Part shown: in pieces, positions 47,712 through 57,395 of the stretch
Layout of the letters: every line of letters begins with the position of its first letter
How positions within the stretch are numbered: position 1 is the first letter of the stretch
NCBI RefSeq assembly: GCF_007752935.1
Contig: NZ_CP036319.1
Span: 2,604,001 to 2,668,000 of the forward strand
Reading direction: 5' to 3'
DNA: 64,000 bases
From: Crateriforma conspicua
GTDB lineage: Bacteria; Planctomycetota; Planctomycetia; Pirellulales; Pirellulaceae
Notes under the pieces: model-generated
Told to the model about the DNA's origin: nothing
The model's database searches: none
Seen by the model: the letters and a program-made list of their open reading frames with translations, nothing else
Made by a program: the position numbers and the translations under genes

Positions 47712-47904
47712 GCCTGTGCTTTCAGACTTGCGATGGATTTGACGGGCGGTCTTGACAATTCTTTCACGTGTCCCAACTCTCTTTGGGCCAAGCCGCCAAA
47801 GGTATCGCCACCACTTTTCTAGGGTCAAGGCGAGTAATACCGCCCACACCGAAACGAATTTCGGTTTCCGCCGCCCAACTGACATCCTTTCAACGCTGAG
47901 CCCC

Positions 47905-50667
47905 ATGGCCGAAACGACCGCGAACGCTAATTCAGGCAAACAGGGAAAGAGCCTGGTGATCGTCGAATCGCCGGCCAAAGCACGTACGATTAGCAAATTT
48001 TTGGGCAAGGGATACCAGGTCGAGGCCAGTGTTGGCCACATTCGCGACCTGCCCGGTGGCGCCAAAGAAATGCCCAAGAAGTACAAAAAAGAACCTTGGG
48101 CCTACCTGGGCGTGAACACCGAACAGGATTTCACGCCGATCTACATCGTCCCGGCCGACAAGAAAAAACAGGTCGACAAGCTGAAAGCCGCTCTGGCCGA
48201 CGCCGACAGCCTGTACCTGGCGACGGACGAAGACCGCGAAGGGGAAGCGATCAGCTGGCACTTGCACGAGCTGCTGAAGCCCAAAGTGCCGGTGCACCGT
48301 CTGGTTTTCCACGAAATCACACGCGAAGCGATCCAAAATGCGTTGAATTCGCCCCGCGAAATCGACGACGGTCTGGTCCGCGCCCAAGAAACGCGTCGGA
48401 TTTTGGACCGCTTGTACGGTTACGACGTTTCCCAATTGCTGTGGAAAAAAGTCGGCCGGGGGCTTTCGGCCGGCCGCGTGCAGAGTGTCGCGGTGCGGCT
48501 AATCGTCCAGCGCGAACGGGAACGCATGGCGTTCGTCGACGCGACCTACTGGGACCTGGAAGCCGTCTTCAAGACCGCCGCCGGTGAATCGTTGCCCGCC
48601 ACGTTGTCGGCGGTCGGCGGACGAAAGATCCCCAGCGGAAAAGACTTTGATTCGACCAACGGTCAACTGAAAAATCCCGAGCTGTTACAGCTCAGTGAAT
48701 CGGAGGCCGCGGATCTGGCGACGCGGTTGAAAGAGTCCGATTTCGAAGTCACGTCGGTGGAGGTCAAGCCGTTTACCGAGCGGCCGCGGGCTCCGTTCAC
48801 AACCAGCACGATGCAACAGGAAGCCAACCGCAAACTGGGCATGACCGCCCGGCGATGCATGCAGGCGGCCCAGCGGTTGTACGAAAACGGTTACATCACC
48901 TACATGCGGACCGACAGCACGACGTTGTCGACCGAAGCGGTCAATGCGGCACGCAACAAAGTCCGCAGCGAGTACGGCGAAAAATTTCTGCACAGTTCGC
49001 CGCGGGTTTACAAAAGCAAAGTCAAAAACGCCCAGGAGGCTCACGAAGCGATTCGGCCCGCGGGGACGGATTTCCGGTTGCCCGAATCGGTCCGTGGCGA
49101 ATTGGAACGCGATCAATTCCTGCTGTACGACTTGATCTGGAAACGCACGATCGCCTGTCAGATGGCCGACGCGCAAAAGCAACGCATCAGCGTGGTGATC
49201 GAAGGCGGCGATGCGACCTTCACCGCCAGCGGAACCAGCATCCTGTTCGAAGGTTTCTTGCGGGCCTACGTCGAAGGCAGCGATGACCCGGCCAAGGAAC
49301 TGGCCGACAAAGAACGCTTGTTGCCGCCGGTCAAAACGGAAGACCCGCTGTCCGCCGATTCACTGGATCCCAAGAGTCACACGACCCAGCCGCCGGCCCG
49401 TTTCAGCGAAGCTTCGTTGACGCGAACGCTGGAAGAAAAAGGCATCGGTCGGCCCAGTACCTACGCGTCGATCATCGAAACGATCCAGAACCGCGATTAC
49501 GTCTACAAAAAAGGCAATGCGCTGGTTCCCAGCTGGACCGCCTTCAGTGTCGTTCGGTTGATGGAAGACCACTTCGGCCCGCTGGTCGATTACGAGTTCA
49601 CCGCCCAGATGGAAGACTATCTGGATTCGATCAGCCGCAACGAAGCGGAGGCGTTGGAGTATCTGAAGAAGTTTTACTTCGGCGATGAATCCGTGGCCGA
49701 AGGCGGAGAATCGAAATCCATCGGCCTGAAACCTCGCTTGGAAAGTAAGGTCGAAGAAATCGATCCGCGGGTCACCGCCAAATTCTTGCTGGGCGTTCCC
49801 GAAGACGGTCCACACCGCGAAGAAGTCTTTGTTCGCGTCGGCAAGTACGGGCCGTTTCTGGAACAGGGGGAACGCAAGGCACCAATCCCCGATGGCCTGG
49901 CACCCGATGAACTGAACCTGGCCATGGCCATGGAACTGTTCGAACAGGCGTCCAAGGAAGACCAACCGCTGGGGACGCACCCCGACACGGGCAAACCGAT
50001 CTATTTGAAGGTCGGTCGATTCGGGCCGTACATCCAGTTGGGCGAAAACGACGACGAGGAAAAGAAGAACAAGTCGTTGCTCAAGGGCATGTCGATCGAC
50101 GACCTGACATTGGAAACCGCTTGTCAGTTGTTGTCGTTGCCCCGCACGCTGGGAAATCATCCCGAATCGGGAGAGCCGATCGAAGCCAACGACGGACGGT
50201 ATGGGCCGTACATTCGATGCGAAAAGGACACGCGTTCGCTGCCCGCCGGCGTGTCACCGCTCAGCGTGACCTTGGACGAAGCGATCGCGCTGCTGAAACA
50301 GCCCAAGACCCGCGGACGTGCGGCACCGAAAGAGCCGATCAAGGTTTTCGAACAAAAATCACCCGTCACCGATAATGAAGTCAAGGTGCTGGAGGGTCGC
50401 TATGGACCCTACGTCACTGACGGCGAAACCAACGCATCGACGCCCAAGGGCACCGACCCGAAAGAACTGAAGTTCGAAGACGCGTTGACGCTGTTGGCCG
50501 AACGGGCCGCTCGGGCGCCAAAGAAGAAGAAAAAGGCCAAGAAGAAAGCCGCCAAGAAAAAGGCGACCAAGAAAGCGGCCAAGAAGAAAACCACAAAGAA
50601 GAAGGCGGCCAAGAAAAAGGCCGCCAAGAAAAACACCAAGCTGAAAGGCTTGCCCAGCGACGAATAG
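47905..50667 (+). CDS. topA: DNA topoisomerase I (type IA)
   Basis: Relaxes negative supercoils by passing strands through a single-strand break. I start at ATG 47905 (920 residues), just before 'KSLVIVESPAKARTISKFLG', the first Toprim strand; the longer frame from 47752 adds 51 residues with no family likeness. Toprim acidic residues are in 'ATDEDREGEAISWHL' (D108, D110, E112). The catalytic Tyr is Y333 in 'YITYMRTDS'. The end has several Topo C-terminal repeats ('NHPESGEPIEANDGRYGPYI', 'VLEGRYGPYVTDGETN') without the Cys zinc fingers of the E. coli enzyme. The last about 50 residues are a Lys/Ala-rich tail of 'KKKA'-type repeats, probably binding DNA, like the basic tails of some actinobacterial enzymes. 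It diverges from the SurA-like gene. Confidence 0.97.
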   Translation: MAETTANANSGKQGKSLVIVESPAKARTISKFLGKGYQVEASVGHIRDLPGGAKEMPKKYKKEPWAYLGVNTEQDFTPIYIVPADKKKQVDKLKAALADADSLYLATDEDREGEAISWHLHELLKPKVPVHRLVFHEITREAIQNALNSPREIDDGLVRAQETRRILDRLYGYDVSQLLWKKVGRGLSAGRVQSVAVRLIVQRERERMAFVDATYWDLEAVFKTAAGESLPATLSAVGGRKIPSGKDFDSTNGQLKNPELLQLSESEAADLATRLKESDFEVTSVEVKPFTERPRAPFTTSTMQQEANRKLGMTARRCMQAAQRLYENGYITYMRTDSTTLSTEAVNAARNKVRSEYGEKFLHSSPRVYKSKVKNAQEAHEAIRPAGTDFRLPESVRGELERDQFLLYDLIWKRTIACQMADAQKQRISVVIEGGDATFTASGTSILFEGFLRAYVEGSDDPAKELADKERLLPPVKTEDPLSADSLDPKSHTTQPPARFSEASLTRTLEEKGIGRPSTYASIIETIQNRDYVYKKGNALVPSWTAFSVVRLMEDHFGPLVDYEFTAQMEDYLDSISRNEAEALEYLKKFYFGDESVAEGGESKSIGLKPRLESKVEEIDPRVTAKFLLGVPEDGPHREEVFVRVGKYGPFLEQGERKAPIPDGLAPDELNLAMAMELFEQASKEDQPLGTHPDTGKPIYLKVGRFGPYIQLGENDDEEKKNKSLLKGMSIDDLTLETACQLLSLPRTLGNHPESGEPIEANDGRYGPYIRCEKDTRSLPAGVSPLSVTLDEAIALLKQPKTRGRAAPKEPIKVFEQKSPVTDNEVKVLEGRYGPYVTDGETNASTPKGTDPKELKFEDALTLLAERAARAPKKKKKAKKKAAKKKATKKAAKKKTTKKKAAKKKAAKKNTKLKGLPSDE

Positions 50668-50820
50668 CAACGCCGGCTCTGCCCGCGGCGGCTTTGACCG
50701 CGCAGGTTTTAATCAGCCGGTCGCAAGCGGTCTTCGGCGGCAGACAACGTCACCGTGATTCGTCTATCCTGTTTGCCCTTCCACCCTTTTTGAAATCTCG
50801 AAACGTTAAACGGAGCCCCC

Positions 50821-50997
50821 ATGGCTGGAATCGAACGCGTCCGCGAAATCAAACGTCTGCGCACCCGTCGCAAGAAGACCAAGTACCTGGTCAATCGTGC
50901 CAAAAACGGTTCGATGGAAAAGGCCGAAGCGATCCGCAAGTTGCGTGCGTTGACCCCGGGCGCCGAGGACATCATCAAGCGTGAAGGCCTGGCCTGA
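50821..50997 (+). CDS. Small basic conserved-type protein (58 aa), DUF6800-like
   Basis: A 58-codon frame starting at ATG 50821 with a good ribosome site (GGAG, 7 nt before) and ending TGA at 50995. The product begins 'MAGIERVREIKRLRTRRKKT' and is rich in Arg and Lys, helical, with an acidic C-terminal third ('TPGAEDIIKREGLA'). It resembles short planctomycete proteins I know as DUF6800, a family of unknown function; that match is from memory. The charge pattern would fit binding to RNA or the ribosome, but no motif proves it. It stands alone, 153 bp after topA and 181 bp before the GldA-like gene. Confidence 0.7.
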   Translation: MAGIERVREIKRLRTRRKKTKYLVNRAKNGSMEKAEAIRKLRALTPGAEDIIKREGLA

Positions 50998-51178
50998 ACC
51001 TGACGAGTTTTCGTTCGGTTTGCCCCGGTCTGGCCGCTTCGGCATCGGATCGAACGTCCGGCGCGGCCGATTCTTTCTTCATTTTTTTGGCGAACCGTGT
51101 GCCGGCATGTGGCGTAGCGGAGCCAAAAATCTGTGATGGTATGTCCTCATTCATGCCCCACCTGCAAGAAGTTAGCTG

Positions 51179-51973
51179 ATGACAGAAACGCCTGCTGAAC
51201 AGGCTTCTAGCGAGCCCACCACCGCGGCCAAACGGCCGATGATCGAAGCGATCGGACTTTCCAAGTTCTATGGTCCGTTCGCCGCCAGCCGTGACATCAC
51301 CTTTTCGGTCGGCGAAGGCGAATTGGTCGCTTTCCTTGGTCCCAATGGTGCCGGCAAAAGCACCACGATGAAGATGTTGACCGGTTACATCGCGCCCAGC
51401 GAAGGTGTCGCGAAGATCGCCGGGCACAACATGATGGAAGACCGGATCGCCGGCAGCCGTCGTTTGGGGTACCTGCCCGAAAGCGGCCCCCTGTATTACG
51501 AAATGACCCCGATGGCGATGCTCAGTTTCTTCGCCGACGCTCGTGGGCTTTCATCGGCGATCAAGAAAGACCGGATCGACAAAGTGGTCGACATTTGTGA
51601 CTTGTCGACCGTCATGTACAAACCGATCAGCAAGTTGTCCAAAGGTTTCAAGCAGCGTGTCGGCATGAGCCAAGCACTGTTGCACGAACCCGACGTGTTG
51701 ATCCTGGACGAACCGACCGCCGGTTTGGATCCCAACCAGATTCGCGGCGTTCGAAAGACGATGCGACGGCTGAGTGAAACCAAGACGATTTTGCTGTCGA
51801 CACACATTCTGCAGGAAGTCGAAGCGATGGCTGATCGTGTCGTGCTGATCAACGAAGGCCGAATGCGTTACGACGGCAGCGTCGAAGGTTTGCGTCAGCG
51901 CGGCGACGGTGACCTGGACGATGCGTTCCATTCGCTGACCCTTGGCGAAGCGATGGAACCGTCGGAAACTTGA
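51179..51973 (+). CDS. GldA-like ABC transporter ATP-binding protein
   Basis: 264 residues from ATG 51179. Walker A 'GPNGAGKS' (54-61), signature variant 'LSKGFKQR' (153-160), Walker B 'VLILDEP' (173-179), switch His in 'LLSTHILQEVEAMADRV'. 'FYGPFAASRDITFSVGEGEL' and the signature 'SKLSKGFKQRVGMSQALLHE' are typical of the GldA/NosF-like group that pairs with GldF and GldG. The first about 20 residues are a polar extension. The next gene is a fused GldF/GldG-like permease, and the third is a DUF4340 protein, a set often found together. In Bacteroidetes Gld proteins serve gliding; here the cargo is unknown. A gap of 297 bp separates it from the permease gene. Confidence 0.88.
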   Translation: MTETPAEQASSEPTTAAKRPMIEAIGLSKFYGPFAASRDITFSVGEGELVAFLGPNGAGKSTTMKMLTGYIAPSEGVAKIAGHNMMEDRIAGSRRLGYLPESGPLYYEMTPMAMLSFFADARGLSSAIKKDRIDKVVDICDLSTVMYKPISKLSKGFKQRVGMSQALLHEPDVLILDEPTAGLDPNQIRGVRKTMRRLSETKTILLSTHILQEVEAMADRVVLINEGRMRYDGSVEGLRQRGDGDLDDAFHSLTLGEAMEPSET

Positions 51974-52270
51974 TCGGTCCCCGCCGCCCGGCCGGCATCA
52001 TCCGGCTCCGGTGCGTCGGTTGGTTTGGGTCCTCTGGACGATCAACCGGCCACTTCCGCGGCGGATGCTTCGGCGGCCGACGTTCGCGGCCGACAGAATT
52101 TTGGTTCGGCCGAAATGCCGGACTGGAAAACATGGGGCGACCCGTCACTGGCATCCTCCGGTTCTTCTGACCGGTTTTGATGCGGCGACTGGACCACCCC
52201 TTTTGCAATGCGTACCCACCCAATTCCGTGACGAAAGATCGACTTTCGTCTGACCCACTGAATCACCACC
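51974..52270. other. Gap between the GldA-like and GldFG-like genes
   Basis: 297 bp that is GC-rich in its first half, with repeated GGCCG and CGGCGG words. No credible gene, no T-rich terminator and no clear promoter are seen. Either a long untranslated spacer or a second promoter for the permease gene is possible. Confidence 0.4.
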
Positions 52271-55189
52271 ATGGCACTCGACAACGTTACATCCGCCTTG
52301 GTCAGCTTGCTGATCATGGACCTCGTGTTTTTGTTGGTCTTGGTTGCCGTCGTCGCATTATTGGCGGGCACCAAAAAGGCCGCGTTTGCGGTGATGAAAC
52401 GAAACTTCGTCGGATACTTCAGCAATCCGACCGGTTACGTTTTCCTCTGCATCTTCGTCTTCCTGACGTCGGTCGCCGCGTTTTGGCCCTACGAGTTTTT
52501 CAACAGCAATCTGGCCACCTTGGATCAGCTGAATTACTGGTACCCGTTGATCATGTTGGTCTTCATCCCGGCGATCACGATGTCGATCTGGGCGGAAGAA
52601 AAGCGTCAGGGGACTGATGAATTGTTGCTGACACTGCCAGCCGACGACTTCGACATCGTGATCGGTAAATACATGTCGGCGGCCGCGATTTTCACCGCGT
52701 CGTTGCTGTTCAGCCAACTCAGCACCTTCACCACGCTGGCCATCTTGACCCAGGGCGGTCTGGATACCGGGCTGATCTTCACGACGTACTTGGGCTATTG
52801 GTTCGTCGGACTGACGATGATCGCCATCGGCATGATCGCGTCGTTCCTGACGGGCAATTTGACGGTCGGGTTTATCCTGGGGGCTCTGTTCAATGCCCCG
52901 CTGGCATTCGCGTCGCTGGCCGATTCGATCAGCCCCAACCGAGCGATCGCCCAGTGGATCGCCGGCAGCGGAATCGCCCGGCCGTTTGATGATTTCGGTC
53001 GCGGCGTGATCAGCAGTTCGTCGGTGATCTACTTCATCCTGGTCGCTGCGGTCGCCCTGTACGTTTGCATGATTTTGATCGGCCGCCGTCACTGGACCGG
53101 TGGCAAGGACGGCAGCGGGATGGTGTGGCACTACCTGGCCCGGACGCTTGCCCTGGTCGTCTTCACCGTCGGTGCCGTTTTGGCGTTCCGCAACCAAGAC
53201 GTCGTTCGGCATGACGCGACCGAAGGCAAAGTCAGTTCGCTGGCCGGTGCCACCAAAGATCTGATTCAGAACTTGGATGCCGATCGCCCGATCGTCGTTG
53301 ATGCTTTCATCAGCAGTGACGTTCCGGAACTGTACGCCAAGACGCGGTACGAATTGATCAACCTGTTGAAGGAGTTCCGCAGCGAAGCCAGCAAACGCGG
53401 CCGCACGATCGAAGTCAACTTATACGACGGCATCGAATTGTTCAGCGAGGAAGCCGCGTTGGCCGCCGAGCGATTCGGTATCGAACCGGTCGAACGAATG
53501 GTCCGCGAAAAGGGGGCGTTCCAACAGAAACAATTCATTCTGGGTGCGGCGTTCAAATCGGGCTTACAGAAAGTGACCGTGCCGATCTTTGAATACGGCA
53601 TTCCCACCGAATACGAACTGGTCCGCAGTATCAACACCGTCGCCAGTGGTGCAAAGAAGCGTTTGGGATTGGTCACCACCGATGCCAGGTTGATGGGCGG
53701 CGTCGTCACCGCGGGCATGCAAATGCAGCGTGTGGAAAAGCACCCCTTGGTCGACGAATTGTCCAAACAGTACGAAGTCGAAGAAGTCGATATGAATTCG
53801 CCGGTCACTCCCGGCATGTTCGACGTGTTGGTGGCGGTTCAGCCGTCGTCGTTGTCGCCGCCGCAATTCGAACGCTTCGTCGATGCGGTCAAAGCGGGCG
53901 TGCCCACGGCGATCTTCGAAGACCCGTTGCCGGTCGGTCGCAGCTACATCACCCCCACCGGTCGCCCCAAACAGGGCGGCGGCGGTATGGCCGCGATGTT
54001 CGGTGGCGGACAACAGGAACCCAAGGGCGATATTCGCCAGCTGTGGGACGTGTTGGAATTGGACGTTCCCGGCCAACCCAACATGAACCAACTGTATGAT
54101 TCCAAGTTGGCGTGGCAGGCCCACAACCCGTACCCGAATTTGGCCGAATCTGCCAACGAATTGTGGGTCTTCATCGACGAAAACCAGCAGGGTCTTCGCG
54201 AAGGCGACGCGATGAACGATGAAAGTCGCATCACGTCGGGCTTGTCTCAAGTCTTGGCGATCATGCCCGGTGTCGTCGACGGGAAAAGCGAATCAAGCCT
54301 GAATCACATTCCGTTGATGTCGACGGGCGAAAACAGTGGTTCGTTGTCGTACACCGAAGTCGAACAGGCGTTGAACACTCGCCAGCCGATTTCGCAACTG
54401 ATCAATTCCGTCCAGCCCGGCCGTCACATCGCGATCGCGATCGAAGGCAAGGGCGGCGACGAAGGTGATGATGCCGACGATCAGGGCGATGCCGAATCCA
54501 CCGATGATGATCAGGCGGATGCAAAAGATCATCCAATTCGTGCCGTCTATGTCGCCGACACGGATTTGATGCTGCCCGATTTCTTGTTGATCCGGGCCGA
54601 TCCGAACGCCGCCCAAGATGTTCGGTTCCAATTCCAAAACGTGACATTCATCCTGAACGCGATCGACTGGTTGGCAGACCAAACTCAGTTCATCGACGTT
54701 CGAAATCACGAACCGATTTTTGCCAGCCTAAAAATGATCGACTCGGTCAAAGACCAGGCGATGGGCGACGTGCGTTTGCGATCCAAAGAATTCCAAAACG
54801 ACTACGACGCCGCGGTCCGCGAGGCAGAAGAAAAGATGCAAAGCGAGATCCAGTCGCTGCAGAAAGAAATTGAAAAGCTGACCAAGCAAAGCCAGGACGG
54901 AAAGATTCCGACGTCCGTCTTGCGTGAAAAGCAAACGACGTTCGCGATGATGCAGGAAGCACAGCAACGTGCGTTGGCGGTCAAAACCCAAAAGTTCGAA
55001 CGTCAACGGGACAAGAAGGTCCAGGAAATCGAACGCTTGGCTGACCAGAAGGTCACCGAGATCCAGAACAAGGTGAAAACCGCTGCGGTCGTTTTGCCGT
55101 GTATCCCACCGTTGGTCATCGGCGTCATCGTCTTTGCGTCACGTCGATTGCGTGAACGCGAAACCATCACCAAGGCACGATTGAAATAG
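52271..55189 (+). CDS. Fused GldF/GldG-like ABC permease and auxiliary protein
   Basis: 972 residues from ATG 52271. Residues 1-270 form an ABC-2 permease with about seven TM helices: an extra N-terminal helix, then 'AVMKRNFVGYFSNPTGYVFL' and the coupling segment 'SIWAEEKRQGTDELLLTLPA', as in GldF. Another TM near 285-300 leads to the GldG-like part (PF09822, ABC_transp_aux): 'LADRPIVVDAFISSDVPELY'-like strands after 'TKDLIQNLD', then 'VVTAGMQMQRVEKHPLVDEL', 'DVLVAVQPSSLSPPQFERFV' and 'VRFQFQNVTFILNAIDWLAD', followed by a coiled coil (about 840-930) and a last TM ('VVLPCIPPLVIGVIVFASRR'). In Bacteroidetes GldF and GldG are separate genes; the fusion keeps their order. A Gly/Met-rich stretch and an acidic Asp-rich loop are inserted in the soluble part. 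Confidence 0.9.
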   Translation: MALDNVTSALVSLLIMDLVFLLVLVAVVALLAGTKKAAFAVMKRNFVGYFSNPTGYVFLCIFVFLTSVAAFWPYEFFNSNLATLDQLNYWYPLIMLVFIPAITMSIWAEEKRQGTDELLLTLPADDFDIVIGKYMSAAAIFTASLLFSQLSTFTTLAILTQGGLDTGLIFTTYLGYWFVGLTMIAIGMIASFLTGNLTVGFILGALFNAPLAFASLADSISPNRAIAQWIAGSGIARPFDDFGRGVISSSSVIYFILVAAVALYVCMILIGRRHWTGGKDGSGMVWHYLARTLALVVFTVGAVLAFRNQDVVRHDATEGKVSSLAGATKDLIQNLDADRPIVVDAFISSDVPELYAKTRYELINLLKEFRSEASKRGRTIEVNLYDGIELFSEEAALAAERFGIEPVERMVREKGAFQQKQFILGAAFKSGLQKVTVPIFEYGIPTEYELVRSINTVASGAKKRLGLVTTDARLMGGVVTAGMQMQRVEKHPLVDELSKQYEVEEVDMNSPVTPGMFDVLVAVQPSSLSPPQFERFVDAVKAGVPTAIFEDPLPVGRSYITPTGRPKQGGGGMAAMFGGGQQEPKGDIRQLWDVLELDVPGQPNMNQLYDSKLAWQAHNPYPNLAESANELWVFIDENQQGLREGDAMNDESRITSGLSQVLAIMPGVVDGKSESSLNHIPLMSTGENSGSLSYTEVEQALNTRQPISQLINSVQPGRHIAIAIEGKGGDEGDDADDQGDAESTDDDQADAKDHPIRAVYVADTDLMLPDFLLIRADPNAAQDVRFQFQNVTFILNAIDWLADQTQFIDVRNHEPIFASLKMIDSVKDQAMGDVRLRSKEFQNDYDAAVREAEEKMQSEIQSLQKEIEKLTKQSQDGKIPTSVLREKQTTFAMMQEAQQRALAVKTQKFERQRDKKVQEIERLADQKVTEIQNKVKTAAVVLPCIPPLVIGVIVFASRRLRERETITKARLK

Positions 55190-55228
55190 CGTCTTCGGAC
55201 CCTCGAATCCAAAAGCACAGTTTTTGAT

Positions 55229-57319
55229 ATGAACGAAAACACCAAAACCGGAATTTTTTGGGGGGCCGCCGCTGTCATGATGGGCATCGGCGCGATGCTC
55301 GCTTGGCCCACCAAGACAACCAACGAATTGGATTCCGTCATCGGGCAACCGTTGTTCGGCGAATTCAAAGACCCCTTGGCCGCACAGAGTTTGCGCATTG
55401 TTACTTACGATGCGGAACAGGCCAAACTGAAACCATTCGAAGTCCGCAAGGATGGGGAAACCGGACTGTGGACGATCCCGTCACGCAGCGGCTATCCCGC
55501 CGACGCGGTCGATCAAATGACCGATGCGGCCAACGCACTGGTCGACCTAAAGATCTTGGACATCCAAACCGAGAACGCCGAAGACCATGACGACCTGGGT
55601 GTTTTGGAGCCCAAGTTGGAAGACTTGGAAGGCGGCGAAGACGGTGTCGGACGCTTGGTGACGTTCAAGGATTCGTCACAAAAGACCTTGGCATCGCTGA
55701 TCGTCGGTTTCCCCGTCAAAGACGAAGAGGGCAAGATCTATGTCCGCAAGCCCGGTGAAGATCCGGTCTACGTCGTCAAACTGGACGATTCGCCGTTGAC
55801 GACGAAGTTCCAAGATTGGATCGAAGAAGACCTGCTTCAGCTTTCCAGCATCGAAATCAAGCAGGTCCAAATCAAAGACTACACCGCTTCGCTGAACGCG
55901 ACCATCAACGGGTTGACCGTCCAGTGGGACCGGAATTTCGAAGCCACCGCGTCTGTCGATGGCAGCGATTGGTCGATCGATCAGTTGCTGGTGTACGATG
56001 CGAACAATCCGCAAGCCGAACCCACGCCGGCGGAGATTCCCGACGACGCTTCGGCCAACAAAGAAACCTTGGACGAGATGAAGAACGCGTTGGATGATCT
56101 GCGGATCGTCGACGTCGTTCGTAAACCCGAAGGAATGTCGGCAAGCTTGAAGGCGGACGAATCGCTGGTCAGCAACAACGAAGCACGGCAATCATTGCTG
56201 GATCGCGGGTTCTTCCCCGTCGGCGATGAAATCATCAGTGCTTACGGCGAAACCACCGTCACGCTGGACGATGGCGTGCAATACGTCCTGCGGTTCGGCG
56301 ACGTGACGGGGATGACCGAAGAACAAGAAGATGCATCGGAGGATGACGAAGAAGGATCCGACGAAGAAGCGTCCGGTACCGGTGTGAACCGCTATCTGTT
56401 GGTGACCACTCGTGTCAAAGACGATTTCTTTCCGGCCCCCGAACTGGATGAAGTCCCCAAGGATCTGGATGACTTGGACGCGTTGATGAAACAACGTTTG
56501 GAAGCGTCGATGCCGGCCGAGCCGACCGCATCCGAGCAACCAGACGACGAAGCAACGCCGGAACAGGCGGAAACGGCCGAGGCGGAATCTTCGCCAAGCG
56601 ACGAATCGGAGTCGATGGAAGCCGAGGATGAATCGGCCGACAATGAAGACGCTGATGAACCGTCGGCCGACGAAGATTCGGCAGAATCGACGCCGTCTGA
56701 GGAAGCATCGACCGAGGAAGCATCCGACGAAGCGTCGGATGCAGGTGGCGACGATGCACAGGCCGACGCACCCGAACAGCAAACGGTCGAAGGCGAAGCC
56801 GAAGGCCAGGGCAGCGGCGGCGGTATGCAGGCCGACGATGAATCCACCGCCGATGACGCCCCCGAAGAAGAGGCTTCGGAAGAAAATACCGAGGGCGATC
56901 AAGAGACCGCTTCGCAAGAAGACGCCGCTTCGGACGAGGCTTCGGATGACACTTCCGAAGCAGCACCGGAGACCTCGGACGAAGGCGATGACCAGATCTC
57001 CTATGAGGACATGACCGAGGAGGAGAAGCTGGAGTTGCTGGAAGCCGAGCAGGAGAAGATCACCAAGGCGAACCAACGCAAGTTGGATGAACGCAAGGAA
57101 AAAGTGGATGCCGCGGCACGCCGCGTTCGCGAGCTGAACGAAAGGTTTGCGGATTGGTATTACGTGATTCCTGAATCCACGTACCGTGAATTGCGAATCA
57201 GCCGCGATGATCTGTTCGCAACGGAAACGGACGATGCGGATGCCCCGGGGCTACCGGGCGGGATGCAATTGCCAAGTGGTCCCAGCTTTGGCATGCCGCC
57301 CACGCCCCAGACGCCCTGA
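55229..57319 (+). CDS. DUF4340 domain protein with very acidic C-terminal half
   Basis: 696 residues from ATG 55229, 39 bp after the permease stop. One N-terminal TM ('GIFWGAAAVMMGIGAMLAW') anchors it. Residues about 60-370 read as DUF4340 repeats: 'FEVRKDGETGLWTIPSRSGY', 'LVDLKILDIQ', 'VDQMTDAANAL', 'DVVRKPEGMSASLKADESLV' and 'GETTVTLDDGVQYVLRFGD'. Residues about 360-600 are nearly all Glu, Asp, Ala and Ser, with few hydrophobics. A short coiled coil follows ('EKLELLEAEQEKITKANQRK'), then 'ADWYYVIPESTYRELRISRD' and a Gly/Pro/Met-rich end. The DUF4340 domain usually stands next to GldFG-type transporters, as here, and may serve as their external partner. The acidic half may bind cations. Confidence 0.87.
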   Translation: MNENTKTGIFWGAAAVMMGIGAMLAWPTKTTNELDSVIGQPLFGEFKDPLAAQSLRIVTYDAEQAKLKPFEVRKDGETGLWTIPSRSGYPADAVDQMTDAANALVDLKILDIQTENAEDHDDLGVLEPKLEDLEGGEDGVGRLVTFKDSSQKTLASLIVGFPVKDEEGKIYVRKPGEDPVYVVKLDDSPLTTKFQDWIEEDLLQLSSIEIKQVQIKDYTASLNATINGLTVQWDRNFEATASVDGSDWSIDQLLVYDANNPQAEPTPAEIPDDASANKETLDEMKNALDDLRIVDVVRKPEGMSASLKADESLVSNNEARQSLLDRGFFPVGDEIISAYGETTVTLDDGVQYVLRFGDVTGMTEEQEDASEDDEEGSDEEASGTGVNRYLLVTTRVKDDFFPAPELDEVPKDLDDLDALMKQRLEASMPAEPTASEQPDDEATPEQAETAEAESSPSDESESMEAEDESADNEDADEPSADEDSAESTPSEEASTEEASDEASDAGGDDAQADAPEQQTVEGEAEGQGSGGGMQADDESTADDAPEEEASEENTEGDQETASQEDAASDEASDDTSEAAPETSDEGDDQISYEDMTEEEKLELLEAEQEKITKANQRKLDERKEKVDAAARRVRELNERFADWYYVIPESTYRELRISRDDLFATETDDADAPGLPGGMQLPSGPSFGMPPTPQTP

Positions 57320-57362
57320 TCGAATACTCCGAACGTCGCTCGGGCGATTCAAATTTTCGCTG

Positions 57363-57395
57363 ATGGCCTCCCAATTTCGGGAGGTCATTTTTTTT
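57363..57395 (+). terminator. Strong intrinsic terminator after the GldA-GldFG-DUF4340 operon
   Basis: Stem ATGGCCTCCC (57363-57372) and GGGAGGTCAT (57379-57388) pair over 10 positions with one G-U, around the loop AATTTC, and eight T residues follow (57388-57395, the first T shared with the stem). It begins 44 bp after the DUF4340 stop. This is the clearest terminator of the window. Confidence 0.88.

Noticed and set aside
47752-47780. TTGACA at 47752 as a topA promoter
   Set aside because: The hexamer 17 bp downstream (aactct) does not look like a -10 element.
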